DNA from: Caballeronia peredens
Lineage (GTDB): Bacteria > Pseudomonadota > Gammaproteobacteria > Burkholderiales > Burkholderiaceae
Direction: 5' to 3'
Length of the DNA: 64,000 bases
Assembly: GCA_001544595.2 (NCBI GenBank)
Contig: FCOH02000015.1
Span: 78,330 to 142,329, forward strand
Shown: in pieces, positions 1 through 10,209 of the stretch
Layout of the letters: each line of letters begins with the position of its first letter
Position numbering within the stretch: the first letter of the stretch is position 1
Position numbers and translations under genes: made by a program
Notes under the pieces: model-generated
The model's database searches: none
What the model was told of the DNA's origin: nothing
What the model saw: the letters and a program-made list of their open reading frames with translations, nothing else

Positions 1-605
1 GCGTTCGGCGCACGCACCAGCGCGGCGGCGAGTGCGGCTTCGCGTTCATCGAGACCGGAAGGCGCCTTGCCGAACAACGTCTGCGAAAGCGCAGACAATC
101 CGACGATCTCGCCGCGAAACGGCACGAGATTCAGATACGCCTCGAGAATCTGATCCTTGCGCCAACTGCGTTCGATCCACAGCGCGCCGACTGTCTGCTG
201 CGCCTTCTCGCCGATGGAGCGCCGTCCGGGCGGCTTGCCATCTTCCTCGATGAGACCGGTGAGCTGCATCGTCACCGTGGACGCGCCACGGGTGCGCGTG
301 TTCCACAAGTTGCCCCACGCGGCGGCGGCCGCGCCGCGCCAGTCGACGCCCGCGTGCTCGTAGAACCGCTTGTCCTCCGAGACGACGATCGCTTCGCGCA
401 GCGCCGGCGAGACGTCCGCGAGCGCGACCCAGTCGCCGCGCCGCGCGCTCTTGTCGACGCGCGTGCGTGCGAGCGGTTCGCCATCGCGCGAGAGCAGCAC
501 CCAGTCGGAGCTGCGCCATTTCGCGCGCACGTCGTCGAAGCCGGGCGACGCGTGCGCCGCTGCCGACAGGGCGCACGCGACGAAGAGACAGGCGGCGCGG
601 TTCAT
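1..605 (-). CDS. pbpC: Penicillin-binding protein 1C, N-terminal part (cut by window edge)
   Basis: This is the first 201 or so residues of a bifunctional murein synthase; the C-terminal part lies outside the window. The start is the ATG at 605, followed by a hydrophobic signal/anchor (NRAACLFVACALSAAAHA). The family 51 glycosyltransferase motifs are visible: EDKRFYEHAGVDW, containing the catalytic Glu, and the GASTVTMQL motif. The protein should polymerise lipid II glycan chains at the outer face of the inner membrane; the transpeptidase domain cannot be checked here. It lies 9 bp downstream of the alpha-2-macroglobulin gene on the same strand. That pairing is the known pbpC-yfhM arrangement and supports the 1C assignment over 1A or 1B. 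Confidence 0.9.
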   Translation of the reverse strand, partial: MNRAACLFVACALSAAAHASPGFDDVRAKWRSSDWVLLSRDGEPLARTRVDKSARRGDWVALADVSPALREAIVVSEDKRFYEHAGVDWRGAAAAAWGNLWNTRTRGASTVTMQLTGLIEEDGKPPGRRSIGEKAQQTVGALWIERSWRKDQILEAYLNLVPFRGEIVGLSALSQTLFGKAPSGLDEREAALAAALVRAPN

Positions 606-614
606 GGTGTCACG

Positions 615-3600
615 TCACTTCGCGGCGAGCGGCTTGACGACCACCGGCGCGTTCGGCAGCGCGCCGAACGACGAAGGCGCGTAGAGCGCTTCGACGCGCG
701 TCGGCGGCAGGCCGAACGTACCGGGATTGTTCAGGCGCATCGTGTATTCGACTTGCAGCTTGCCCTTCGGCAAATAATCGTAATACGCGCGATAGCCTTC
801 GAAACCGCGTTCGACGAACGCGGGCCACGCGCCACGATCCTGCTTCTCGCCCGAGGTCGCCGCCTCGGAATCGCGCCCGAGTCCGGAGCCGAGAATCGTC
901 GCGCCGGCGGGAATCGGATCGTTGACGACGACCCAGGTCATGTCGCTTTGCGCGTCGATGTCGAGATGCACGCGCACGATGTCGCCGCGCGAGAGCACGC
1001 CTTTCACGGCCGGATCGACCGCCGTGACGGTCTTCGCGATGCGATAACCCGCCGCGAACGGCGCCTTCAGTGCGACGGCCGCGAGGCTTTCGATCGTCGC
1101 CCACGGCTTGCCGGTGCCGTCCTGCGTCAGCGAAAGCGTGCCGGCGGTCCACGGCAGCATCATGCTGCGCGTGTTCGCGCTCTTCGTCGCGGGCGTGGCG
1201 GACGCGGGCGCGGGCGCTGCTGAGGGCAGCGTGCTCCAGTTCACGTTTTGCGTCGACGTTCCCAGTTGTACCGACGTATGGCCCGTCACCGGCGTGCTCT
1301 CGAACAGTTGCGAGAAACGGCCGACCGCGAGCGCGCCCCACAGGTTCGCCGTGGTCGTCTGCCAGGCGCCGTTCTTCTGCAGCGCGAGCAGCCCCGCGAC
1401 GATGCGCGGCATCTCGTCCTTCCAGCCGGGGGCGTCCGCGAAGACGAGCGCGGTGCGCGCGGCGTTGGTCTCGGTGCCGGTCATGAGCCACCAGAGATCG
1501 TCGTCGCGTTCGGTCGAGAACGTGAGGCGCGTGCCCTGATACGTCAGACGCGCGCGGATGATCTGCTCCGCCTGCGCGCGCTTCTCGTCGCGATTCGGAA
1601 TGCCGTCAACGCGCGACAGGATCGCGTAGTAGTCGAGCACCGCCGAGGTCGGCCACTGATCCGGCGCGATCGTGATCGAGCCGAGCATGCGCGGCTGCGC
1701 GAGCCCGTAACGCGACAACGCTTCGATGGCGGCGAGCTTTTCGAACTCGAGATCGTTACGCGGCGCCCAGAATTTGCGCTCGATCTTGCCGTCGACGAAA
1801 TTCGCGAGGCCCGCGGCCATCTGGTTGCGCAGATCGTCGGGCAGGGCGAAGCGGCGGTCCTGCTTCGCGGCTTCGTCGGTGACGGCGAGCAAATAAGCGG
1901 TGAGCGCGGGACTGCCGGTGGGACGCTCGTCGTCGGCGGGCGGGAAGTAGTTGGCGAGGCCGTCGCGGTCGAGATACGACGGCATCTTCACGAGCACGCC
2001 TTGCCATTGCGCCGCGTCCATCAGGCCGAGCGCGCGCGATGTCTGCTGTTCGAGACAGTTGTACGGATAGCGCTCGAACCAGCGGCGCACGCCGGGCAGG
2101 CCGTCCGCGAGCTTCGGCTGCAAGGACACCGCGATGCCGCCGCGCACGGCGCCGTCGCCCGACTTGCTGGCATCGACGGGCGGCGCGACGGGCAGCGTGA
2201 GCGTGCCGTCGACCTGTGCGAGGGTGGCCTGCTGCACCGTGACCGGAATCGCCGCGACGACTTTCTGCGTGAGCTTCACGGCGTCGCTTGCCGGTTTCGC
2301 AACGGCCGCTCCGGCCTGTTCCGCCGCGCTGACTTCCCAGGCGAGACTCGCGGACGAATTCGCGCCGAGCACATCCGGCGTCGTCACGTCCCACGCCACT
2401 TCCTGCGACGATTCCGGCGCGAGTTCCACCGTGCGCGCATCGAGCGCGAGCGTGCCGGCCCGCGGCGTGACGACGACGCGCATCGTTCGCGCAGTCGTGT
2501 TGCGCAGCGTGAACTGCGCGCGGAACGCATCGCCGACGCGCACGAGCGGCGGCAGTCCCGAGATCAGCTGCAAGTCCTGCGTGCTCTGGATCGATGCACT
2601 GCCGGTGCCGAAGCGTCCCGCGCCGACCGCCGCGACGGCGACGATCCGAAAGCGCGTGAGCGCATCGTTCAAGGGCACATCGACAGTGGCTTCGCCTTTC
2701 GCATCGAGCGTGACGCGCGGGTTCCACAAGAGCAGTGTGTCGAACAGTTCGCGCGTCGCGCTGTGTCCGCCGCCGCCGCCCGCCGGCACGGCCTTGCGCC
2801 CGAAGTGACGCCGCCCGATGATCTCCATCTGCGCGGTCGATGTCTCCACGCCGTACGCCCGCTGCTGCAGCATCGCGTCGAGCACATCCCAGCTTCGATT
2901 GGGCATGAGTTCGAGCAAGGCTTCATCGACGGCCGCAACCGCGATCTGCGTTCCGGCGGGCGCGGGCGTGCCGTCGGGCAGCGCCACCTTCACCTTGACG
3001 TGCGCGCGGCTTCGCACCGTGTACGACTTCGCATCGGGGCTCACGCTCACCGCGAGCCTGTGCGACGCCGTGCCGACCTTGATCGACGCCAGCCCGTAAC
3101 GGAACGCGGGCTTCGACAAATCGACGAGCGGTGTCGGCGCCTGATACTGACGGCCCTCGTACCAGAATGCGCGAGCCCATTCGACCGGCGCTTTCCATCC
3201 CCACGTGAAGAACGAGTACCACGGCACGTCGCGGATGCGCCCACGCAACGCGAGCACCGACACGTAGACGTTGGGCCCCCACGCGTCTTCGACTTTCAGC
3301 TCGACGGTCGGATCGCGGCCGTTCAGCTCGACGACCCGCGTCTCGATGATGCCCTCGCGCTCCACCGCGACGAGCGCCGTCGCCGAGCGGAACGGCATGC
3401 GCACCTGAAAGCGCGCCGTTTCGCCGGGCTCGTAGCTGGTCTTTTCGGGCAAGACGTCGATGCGGTCGGTGTTCTCGCCGCCGAACCACAGTTCGTCCTC
3501 GCGCGTGACCCAGACGGATGTGCTCGCGTTGGCCGCGTGGCCGTCGCCGTCTTTCGCGACCGCGATCAGATCGACATTGCCAGGCTCTTTCACGTGGGCA

Positions 3601-6600
3601 TCGCAGGAGACGATGCCGTGGTCGTCGCTCTTGCCGCTGCACAGCGTGCCGAGATCCTTGATTTCGGTGTGATTGTCGTATGCATAGAAGCCGCCGACCA
3701 TGCGCTTGCGCGAACTCGACATGGCGCGCGCAATCGCCTTGATCTCGATGGCGACACCCGCACGCGGCTTGCCCTGCAGATCGAGCGCGAGCGCCTGCAC
3801 CGGCAGCGCGCCGCCGACCGACACCCAGTGTCCCGCCTTCACGCCGACGGCCACCGCGGCCGGCCAGAGCGTGGTGCCGCCGCTGATGGTCTGAATCTCG
3901 CCGTTCGGGTCGGCGAAGCTCGCTTCGAGCGCGAGACGCTTCGGCGATTCGACCGCTGGCAGCGGCTTCACCGTGAGCTTGCCGGCGCCGTCGCGGTCGA
4001 GCGTGAGGCGTAGCTTGTCGGCGATGAGCTTGGTCGTGGCGTTGTCCTGCTGCTCGCTGTCTTCGTCCTCGGCGGGCGCGCTCGCGCCGTCGTTCGCGGG
4101 CTTGCGATAGGGCGCGAAGCTGAATGCCTCGTACTGCGAAGCGAACGGCGGCGAGGTGTCGCGCACGAGCGCGGAGACCTGCACCGGCAGATTCGACGCC
4201 GGTCCACCCTGCACGTATTCGAGCCGCACCGCGACCGGCGCCTCCTGCGCCGCGACGAGTCCGGGCGAGCCGGAGTCGCCGGCGGCGATCGAGCCTTTGA
4301 ATACCGGCAGACGAAACTCCTCGACGCGGAAGCTGCCCGATTCATACGACTGCGTGACGGCGTTGTCGTTGTCGCCGTCATCGTCGCTGCCGTTGCTGCT
4401 GTCGCCGGACGTCGCCGCGCCGTTGTCGAGCGTCACGCTGTATTCGCCGAGCTTCGCCGCGGCGGGCACGGTGAACGTGGAGTCGGCGCTGTGATCCGCC
4501 GCCCACTTGAGCGGCAGATGCCAGGTCTGGCCGCTGCCGACGTGCCGGATCGTCACGCGGCCCGGATAGCTCGACGCAAACGCAAAGCCGTTCAACGTTT
4601 CGACGCGCAGCAGATGCTTCATCGACACCGTTTCGCCCGCGCGCAGCAGCGTGCGGTCGAACACGGTATGCGCCTGTGTCGTGCGCGCGGCGCTCATGTC
4701 GGTCGGCACGTTGAAACGCCACGATTCGATGCCGCGATTCCAGTCCGACATCGCGAACGCCATGTCCGGACCGGTGACGGGATCGTTCACGCGCGCCGAC
4801 ACGAAGAAGCCGCCCCACGCGAGACTGTGCTCGTTGCATGTGCGTGCGGCCGCGAGCGTCTTGCCGATTTTCGCGATGCCTTGCGCATCGGTTTTCGCCG
4901 TGGCGATTTCGTCGCCGTTGCAGTCGGTCACGCGCACTTGCGCGTTCGCGACGGGCTTGCCCTTGTCGAGCGTCGTGACCCACACGAGGCTGTTCTCGCG
5001 GCCCTGCTTGAAATGTACGCCGAGATTGGTGACGAGCACGGACGTGCGCACGTACATCGCCTGATCCTTGCCGAGCAGCGACGCGCCGAGCGCGGGCGAA
5101 CGCAGTTCGACGACATAGAAGCCCGGCTTCGTGAGCGGAATGCCGACGACTTCGAAGGGCCGCAGCGCTTTCGGATCGGCGGCGGGCAGCGTGAGCGCCT
5201 CGACGCCCGCGCGCTTCGCGAGCATCGACAGCGAGCGGATGTCGATCTGCGGATCTTTCGACACCGAACCGTCGCTGTTCGGAATGACGACCGGCCGAAT
5301 GCCGTTGGCGAGCATCTCCGGCATGCGTTCCTCGATCGTCGAGCGTGACATCGAGATGCCGTCGAACTGATCGACTGCGCGCATCCACTGGCGGATGTCG
5401 GTATCGGCGTCGAGCTTGAGCTTCGTGATCTGCGAGGTGCCCGAATCGAGCCCCTGCACATGGAGATCCGATTCGACATGGCGCAGCGTGACGGGCAGCA
5501 TCGCGGGCATGCCGGGCTCCGCGAAACGCTCGATGATGCCGAACGTGCCCGACGAGAACTTCGCGAGCGGCGGCATCGGCGCGGTCGCGGTCTTGAGCGG
5601 GAAGAGATCGGCGTTGGCGAGCGTGCGGCCGCTCGCGTCCTTCAGGTTCGCGGGCGCTTCGATTGTCAGATCGGCGTGCTCCGGCAGCGGCGCGGCAAAC
5701 TCGACGGCGCTCGTTTCCGCGTCCTTGTCGGTTGCGTCGAAATGCGGCGAGGCGGCGCCGTTCGGTCCGCGCAGCACGAACTTCTGCGCATCGGCGCGGC
5801 TGATCGGCGCGCTGAAATTCAGCCGCAGCGGCCGCAGCGGCGTGCAAGGCGCCTTCGCGTTCTCGCGCTCGCACGAAAAACTCGCGGTAAACGGTTCGCG
5901 CACCATGAAGTCGAAGCGCTTCTCGACGTCGTTGGCGATGCCGCTCGGCCCCGTCACGCCCGCGCCGTAGACGAGCTGCATCTTCGTCGCGGACGGCAAC
6001 GTCTGCTGGCAGGCGAGCGTGAGCACGCGATCGCTTTCCTTCTGCAGCCGGAAATGGTCGAGGAGGGCGGCGCGCGTGGCGTCGTCGACGGCGCGCACGG
6101 GAATGCGGTTGCCGAGCGCGTTCGACTCGCACCAGACGTTCTGGAGCACGGAAGCCTGCGTCGCCGGGCCGTTCAGGCGCAGCACGAAAGCCTGATTTTC
6201 TTCGATGTCGCCATAACCCGGCATCACGCGCGTGACGAACGGGCCGCCCGTCTGGAACGCGAAATGGCGCGGGCCGGACAGGACGTTGCCCCCAACGGAC
6301 TTGAGGCCATCAGGCAGATCGAGCGCGCAGCGCACGCCGGGCGGCAGGTCGCTCTCGAAGTCGAACGCCCAGGTTTTGGCGTCGATCCAGCGGCCCGAGC
6401 CCGCCGTGGCCGAAGCGGCCGCGCCGCTGCACACCACTTTGCCGGGCGCGGCGGCGGCCGCGTTGCCGAAAGCGATCATCGGTTCGTCGAATTTGGCGAC
6501 GACCTGCCGGACCTGCGCGACCTTGCCTTGCGGCGACACGCTCGTGATGCGTGCGGCGTCGGCGCGATGCATCGCGACGCCGAAGCCGAGCACGCCAATC

Positions 6601-6653
6601 AGCGCGATTGCGGCCAGAACCCACTTTTTTTGTGACGTTGTTATGCGGCTCAT
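615..6653 (-). CDS. yfhM: Bacterial alpha-2-macroglobulin (YfhM type)
   Basis: A very large (2012 aa) periplasmic protein of the bacterial alpha-2-macroglobulin family. These are thought to trap foreign proteases through a thioester and so guard the periplasm when the outer membrane is breached. The thioester motif CLEQ is intact near residue 1533 (YNCLEQQTS), placing it with the thioester-bearing class that pairs with PBP1C. The N-terminus is a positively charged segment plus a hydrophobic stretch (residues 11-27), with a plausible cleavage after ADA at about 33. No lipobox cysteine is seen, unlike the E. coli lipoprotein. A GGAG Shine-Dalgarno lies about 8 nt before the ATG. It probably forms an operon with pbpC, 9 bp downstream. 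Confidence 0.93.
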   Translation of the reverse strand: MSRITTSQKKWVLAAIALIGVLGFGVAMHRADAARITSVSPQGKVAQVRQVVAKFDEPMIAFGNAAAAAPGKVVCSGAAASATAGSGRWIDAKTWAFDFESDLPPGVRCALDLPDGLKSVGGNVLSGPRHFAFQTGGPFVTRVMPGYGDIEENQAFVLRLNGPATQASVLQNVWCESNALGNRIPVRAVDDATRAALLDHFRLQKESDRVLTLACQQTLPSATKMQLVYGAGVTGPSGIANDVEKRFDFMVREPFTASFSCERENAKAPCTPLRPLRLNFSAPISRADAQKFVLRGPNGAASPHFDATDKDAETSAVEFAAPLPEHADLTIEAPANLKDASGRTLANADLFPLKTATAPMPPLAKFSSGTFGIIERFAEPGMPAMLPVTLRHVESDLHVQGLDSGTSQITKLKLDADTDIRQWMRAVDQFDGISMSRSTIEERMPEMLANGIRPVVIPNSDGSVSKDPQIDIRSLSMLAKRAGVEALTLPAADPKALRPFEVVGIPLTKPGFYVVELRSPALGASLLGKDQAMYVRTSVLVTNLGVHFKQGRENSLVWVTTLDKGKPVANAQVRVTDCNGDEIATAKTDAQGIAKIGKTLAAARTCNEHSLAWGGFFVSARVNDPVTGPDMAFAMSDWNRGIESWRFNVPTDMSAARTTQAHTVFDRTLLRAGETVSMKHLLRVETLNGFAFASSYPGRVTIRHVGSGQTWHLPLKWAADHSADSTFTVPAAAKLGEYSVTLDNGAATSGDSSNGSDDDGDNDNAVTQSYESGSFRVEEFRLPVFKGSIAAGDSGSPGLVAAQEAPVAVRLEYVQGGPASNLPVQVSALVRDTSPPFASQYEAFSFAPYRKPANDGASAPAEDEDSEQQDNATTKLIADKLRLTLDRDGAGKLTVKPLPAVESPKRLALEASFADPNGEIQTISGGTTLWPAAVAVGVKAGHWVSVGGALPVQALALDLQGKPRAGVAIEIKAIARAMSSSRKRMVGGFYAYDNHTEIKDLGTLCSGKSDDHGIVSCDAHVKEPGNVDLIAVAKDGDGHAANASTSVWVTREDELWFGGENTDRIDVLPEKTSYEPGETARFQVRMPFRSATALVAVEREGIIETRVVELNGRDPTVELKVEDAWGPNVYVSVLALRGRIRDVPWYSFFTWGWKAPVEWARAFWYEGRQYQAPTPLVDLSKPAFRYGLASIKVGTASHRLAVSVSPDAKSYTVRSRAHVKVKVALPDGTPAPAGTQIAVAAVDEALLELMPNRSWDVLDAMLQQRAYGVETSTAQMEIIGRRHFGRKAVPAGGGGGHSATRELFDTLLLWNPRVTLDAKGEATVDVPLNDALTRFRIVAVAAVGAGRFGTGSASIQSTQDLQLISGLPPLVRVGDAFRAQFTLRNTTARTMRVVVTPRAGTLALDARTVELAPESSQEVAWDVTTPDVLGANSSASLAWEVSAAEQAGAAVAKPASDAVKLTQKVVAAIPVTVQQATLAQVDGTLTLPVAPPVDASKSGDGAVRGGIAVSLQPKLADGLPGVRRWFERYPYNCLEQQTSRALGLMDAAQWQGVLVKMPSYLDRDGLANYFPPADDERPTGSPALTAYLLAVTDEAAKQDRRFALPDDLRNQMAAGLANFVDGKIERKFWAPRNDLEFEKLAAIEALSRYGLAQPRMLGSITIAPDQWPTSAVLDYYAILSRVDGIPNRDEKRAQAEQIIRARLTYQGTRLTFSTERDDDLWWLMTGTETNAARTALVFADAPGWKDEMPRIVAGLLALQKNGAWQTTTANLWGALAVGRFSQLFESTPVTGHTSVQLGTSTQNVNWSTLPSAAPAPASATPATKSANTRSMMLPWTAGTLSLTQDGTGKPWATIESLAAVALKAPFAAGYRIAKTVTAVDPAVKGVLSRGDIVRVHLDIDAQSDMTWVVVNDPIPAGATILGSGLGRDSEAATSGEKQDRGAWPAFVERGFEGYRAYYDYLPKGKLQVEYTMRLNNPGTFGLPPTRVEALYAPSSFGALPNAPVVVKPLAAK

Positions 6654-6768
6654 CCATTCGCTCCGAGATTGCCTCGACGGGAAATTCTACTGGAGCCTTA
6701 TGTCTTTCCTTTCGACGATGCAAAGCCGGCGAATTTATTTAAGAATCTTCGCGACGGATAAAGGCGCT

Positions 6769-8166
6769 TCAGAACGCGTCGACGGTCGGCAGATGGCGCG
6801 CGCTCACACGTCGCCAGTAGAGGAAGAGCCCGATGCCCGCGACGCCCAGGCTCACGGAATTGGCGATCCAGAAGCCGCGCGCGCCTTGCAGCCACTCGGG
6901 CACGCCGCCGCCGACGTCGAAGCCGAGCAGATAGCCGCCGCCGAGCCCGATGCCCCACAGCGCGATCGCATAGATCACGGTCGGCACGAGCGTGACCTTG
7001 TACGCGCGCAGGATGAACGCGGTGGTGATCTGCAGCGCGTCGCAGAGGTGATAGAAGAAGATGATGAGCACGAGCGGCATGGCGGCCGCGATGACGTTCG
7101 CATCCGGCGTATAGGCCGCGATCACCTGCGGACGCGCGGCGATCAGCAGCACGCCGTACACGAGCGCCAGCACGCACGCCATGCCGATGCCGTGGCGCGA
7201 GATCGAGCGGGCGTCGTCGAAGCGTTGCGCGCCGAGCGCCTGCGACACGAGCGTCGACGACGCAATGCCGATGGACAACGGCGTCATGTAGAGCACCGCG
7301 CCGAGATTGCCCGCGATCTGATGCCCGGCGAGCGTGGTCGTGCCGAAGCGCGAGATGAAGAGCGCCATGAAGGTGTACGACGTCACTTCGATCAGATACG
7401 ACAGTCCCATCGGAATGCCCAGCCGGAGCAGCGCGAGCTGACGGCGCCAGACCGGCCAGCAGAACCGCGAGAAGATGCCGAACGGGCGGAAGAATTCGAC
7501 CCTGAACAGCAGCGTCATGCCGACGAGCGCCAGCGCCCAGTTGATGAGCGTGCTCGCGAGCGCGCAGCCGGGACCGCCGAGCGCCGGAACGCCCGCGCCG
7601 CCGAAGATGAACCACGTATTGAGCGGAAACTTGAGCAACAGGCCGCCGACTTGCAGGAACATCACGAGCCGCGGCTTTCCGACCGCGTTCGTGAGCGAGC
7701 TGTAGACGCGGAAGGCGAGGCTCGCGGGCAGGCCGAAGGAGAGAATCCGCAAATAGTCGACGGTGCGATCGTGCAGTTCGGGCGGCGTTTTGGCGAGCGA
7801 GAGAATCGGTTCGGGATGAAAGAGCAGCACGAAGCCGATCACCGCGAGCGCCGCGGCGAGCCACAGCGCCTGACGCGTCTCCTCGCCGATCTCGCTTTCG
7901 CGGCCCGCGCCGAAAAGCTGTCCGGCGATCGGCTGCAACGCGACGAGAATCCCCGTCAGACCGATATACACCGAGACATAAACCGAACCGCCGAGGCCGA
8001 GTGCGGCGAGGTCGGTGGCGGAGAAACGGCCGACCATCGCGGTGTCGATCACGCCGAACGCGATCACCGCGAGCTGGCCGATCAGCACCGGCCACGCGAG
8101 CGCCGCGATCTTGCGCACGTCGCTCAGCATGCCCGTCGTGGCGGTCGATGTCGTCATGGCGCGCAT
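6769..8166 (-). CDS. MATE family multidrug/Na+ antiporter
   Basis: A 465-aa polytopic inner-membrane protein with the usual length and about 12 predicted helices of NorM/DinF-type MATE exporters, which expel cationic drugs in exchange for Na+ or H+. Family-typical stretches include LAWPVLIGQLAVIAFGVIDT near the N-terminus, the helix 1 region that lines the pore, and GIPMGLSYLIEV opening the second half. The substrate cannot be read from sequence. The gene starts 4 bp after the glycosyltransferase stop, so the two are probably co-transcribed. An ATG three codons in (8157) is an alternative start, better spaced from a GAGG motif. Confidence 0.92.
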   Translation of the reverse strand: MRAMTTSTATTGMLSDVRKIAALAWPVLIGQLAVIAFGVIDTAMVGRFSATDLAALGLGGSVYVSVYIGLTGILVALQPIAGQLFGAGRESEIGEETRQALWLAAALAVIGFVLLFHPEPILSLAKTPPELHDRTVDYLRILSFGLPASLAFRVYSSLTNAVGKPRLVMFLQVGGLLLKFPLNTWFIFGGAGVPALGGPGCALASTLINWALALVGMTLLFRVEFFRPFGIFSRFCWPVWRRQLALLRLGIPMGLSYLIEVTSYTFMALFISRFGTTTLAGHQIAGNLGAVLYMTPLSIGIASSTLVSQALGAQRFDDARSISRHGIGMACVLALVYGVLLIAARPQVIAAYTPDANVIAAAMPLVLIIFFYHLCDALQITTAFILRAYKVTLVPTVIYAIALWGIGLGGGYLLGFDVGGGVPEWLQGARGFWIANSVSLGVAGIGLFLYWRRVSARHLPTVDAF

Positions 8167-8170
8167 CGCC

Positions 8171-9934
8171 TCACTGCTCCCGGCGCAGGCTCTTCGGGCG
8201 CAACGGTTTCTTCGCCGGCGGCGTGGGACGCTCGATGCGCACGTACAGGCGGAAACGTTCGTCGCGGTCGGCGACGCGCCGGCCTTCCCACACGAGCTTC
8301 CATTCGAACGCCGACATCGACGACGGCTCGCCGTAGTCCGAGCGGTCCTGACGCAGGATCACGTCGCAATCCTCGTCGAATGCGAAGTGCATGCCGCCGA
8401 AATACGCGAACGTGGCGATCTGCGCGTCGCCCAGACGCACCGGCGAGATGCAAGTGTAGTCGGGCGGCAGATGATCGGCGATCTGCTCCGCGACATCGCG
8501 ATACGTCCGGCTGTAGTTGACCACCGGCAGCCACAGCGTCATGAGCAGCACCCACATGAGGGTGGTTCCTGCGCTCGACAGCACGACGCTGCGCCACAGC
8601 ACCTTCGGATGGCGCGCAAGCCGCCAGCGCGCGAGCATGAACCAGCAGACCGTCACCGACACCGCGCAGACGAACGAGATCAGCTTGAACTCGGGATGGA
8701 AGCCGGGCACGAGACGCGCGAGATTGCGGGCCATCGGCGCGGGAAAGCCGATCATGCCAGCGGTCCACACGAGCCAGACCAGCGAGCCGATGATGGTGAA
8801 GCTCAGCATCGCGAACCAGTCGATCGCGTTGATCGCGCCGCGCTTGAGCGTGGGCAGCGCGAACGTGGCGAGCACGGAAAGCGGCGGCAAGAGCAGCATG
8901 AAGAGCCGGTTGGTTTCGTGGGCCTGCAGCACGAGCAGCACGAGCAACGGCCCGATGATCGACAGCGGCACGCCCACGTGCGGCGAGCGGCGCTGTCCGC
9001 CCCAACTCACGAACGCCCAGATCGCGAGCGGCCATGCGGGCCACGTGAAGAGCGGCAGGTTCTTGATCGCGTAGCCGAAGATGGACCCGGGCGTGCCGGC
9101 GAAGGAATAGAAGCTGTTGCGCCACCATTGACGCAGCCACCATTCGCCGTCGTCGGGGAAGAAATGCAGCGTCGGCAAGACCCACGCGGCGATCAGCACG
9201 ATCGCGACCGGCAGCCCGTACATGATGAGCGGCCGCGCGCGCACCTGTTTCACGATGATCGTCATCGCGAGCGTGCAGAGCAGCAGCGCGAACACCAGCA
9301 CCGGCGAACTGGACAATCCGACCACACCGATCGCCACGCCCCACACGAGCCCGCCGTGGATCGGCTTGTCGAGGCTGCGCACGAGGCCGTAGATGAGCAT
9401 GGCGGTGCCGGCGAACTGCGCGAGCTGCGGCGTGGTTTCGTGACCGCGCTCGGCCAGTCCGAAGCAGGCGAGCAGGATCAGCAGCGCGCCGTCGGCGAGT
9501 GTCCGGCCATAGTCGCGCGGCTCGGGTTCGCCACCGAACGCGTATTTGAAAGGCTGGGCTTCGTCGCGCCGGCCGAGCAGATAAGCCGAATACCAGACGA
9601 ACGCGCAGGCCAGGCAGAAGAGCAGCCCCGTGACCACGCGCGAGGCGTTGCTCGCGTCGACCCACGGGCTCAGCAGACGAATGGCCGATGCGCCCAGCCA
9701 GTACATCAGCGGGCCATCGGCGGTCGGCGCCTTGCCGACGAGATTCGGCAGCAGCCAGTCGCGCGCGTCGCCGTTGGCCATCGTCCACATCACGCCGAAA
9801 CCCGCCGCGTCCTCGTTCTTCCACGGGTCGCGCCCGAACAGGCCGAACGAAGCGTAGGTGATACAGATGGCGAGCAGCAGCCAGCGCGGCAGGGCGCTGG
9901 TGGCGGAGGCGGTCAGACGAACGACAGATCGCAT
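8171..9934 (-). CDS. GT39-type membrane glycosyltransferase (ArnT-like)
   Basis: A 587-aa integral membrane protein resembling the ArnT/PMT glycosyltransferase family, which use polyprenyl-phosphate sugars to glycosylate envelope acceptors. After the first membrane helix comes FGRDPWKNEDAAGFGVMW, the acidic periplasmic loop that carries the catalytic carboxylate in this family. About ten further hydrophobic helices follow, then a soluble C-terminal periplasmic domain (roughly residues 450-575). I chose the ATG at 9934 because the frame upstream is arginine-rich, non-hydrophobic and unlike the family. The acceptor is unknown: lipid A modification with aminoarabinose is one option, but no arn genes are nearby. 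Confidence 0.82.
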   Translation of the reverse strand: MRSVVRLTASATSALPRWLLLAICITYASFGLFGRDPWKNEDAAGFGVMWTMANGDARDWLLPNLVGKAPTADGPLMYWLGASAIRLLSPWVDASNASRVVTGLLFCLACAFVWYSAYLLGRRDEAQPFKYAFGGEPEPRDYGRTLADGALLILLACFGLAERGHETTPQLAQFAGTAMLIYGLVRSLDKPIHGGLVWGVAIGVVGLSSSPVLVFALLLCTLAMTIIVKQVRARPLIMYGLPVAIVLIAAWVLPTLHFFPDDGEWWLRQWWRNSFYSFAGTPGSIFGYAIKNLPLFTWPAWPLAIWAFVSWGGQRRSPHVGVPLSIIGPLLVLLVLQAHETNRLFMLLLPPLSVLATFALPTLKRGAINAIDWFAMLSFTIIGSLVWLVWTAGMIGFPAPMARNLARLVPGFHPEFKLISFVCAVSVTVCWFMLARWRLARHPKVLWRSVVLSSAGTTLMWVLLMTLWLPVVNYSRTYRDVAEQIADHLPPDYTCISPVRLGDAQIATFAYFGGMHFAFDEDCDVILRQDRSDYGEPSSMSAFEWKLVWEGRRVADRDERFRLYVRIERPTPPAKKPLRPKSLRREQ

Positions 9935-10135
9935 GCGAAAAGGCTTGATGGAAAACGGTCCGCTGATTCCGCGCTGGAGCGCGCGGTGGGGCTTGAGCAA
10001 CCGGCATTGTAGTCGCGCGGCGGCGGAAAGGGCGTTTCGGCGGCGCCCGTCGTAACGGGGCGCAACAACCCTTACCGAATGCAGCAAACGAAATGCCGCG
10101 TGCGCGGCTCGGGCGGCGCGAAAGCTTGCGGCGAC

Positions 10136-10165
10136 AAAAAAGGGCAGCCCAGGCTGCCCTTTTTG
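10136..10165 (-). terminator. Rho-independent terminator after rpmE2
   Basis: An inverted repeat AGGGCAGCC / GGCTGCCCT with a very short loop is flanked by A-runs on one side and T-runs on the other. It therefore works as an intrinsic terminator for rpmE2 on the minus strand and could act in the other direction. It begins about 45 nt beyond the rpmE2 stop. Confidence 0.88.
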
Positions 10166-10209
10166 CTCGACCGTGGAATCCGGCCGTGGATCAGGCTCTG
10201 AAGCCCGAC

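Noticed and set aside
1248..4013. 921-codon plus-strand open frame opposite the alpha-2-macroglobulin gene
   Set aside because: It is rich in Arg, His and Ala with no family motif, while the minus strand encodes a clear CLEQ-bearing protein. Such long antisense frames are expected at this GC content.
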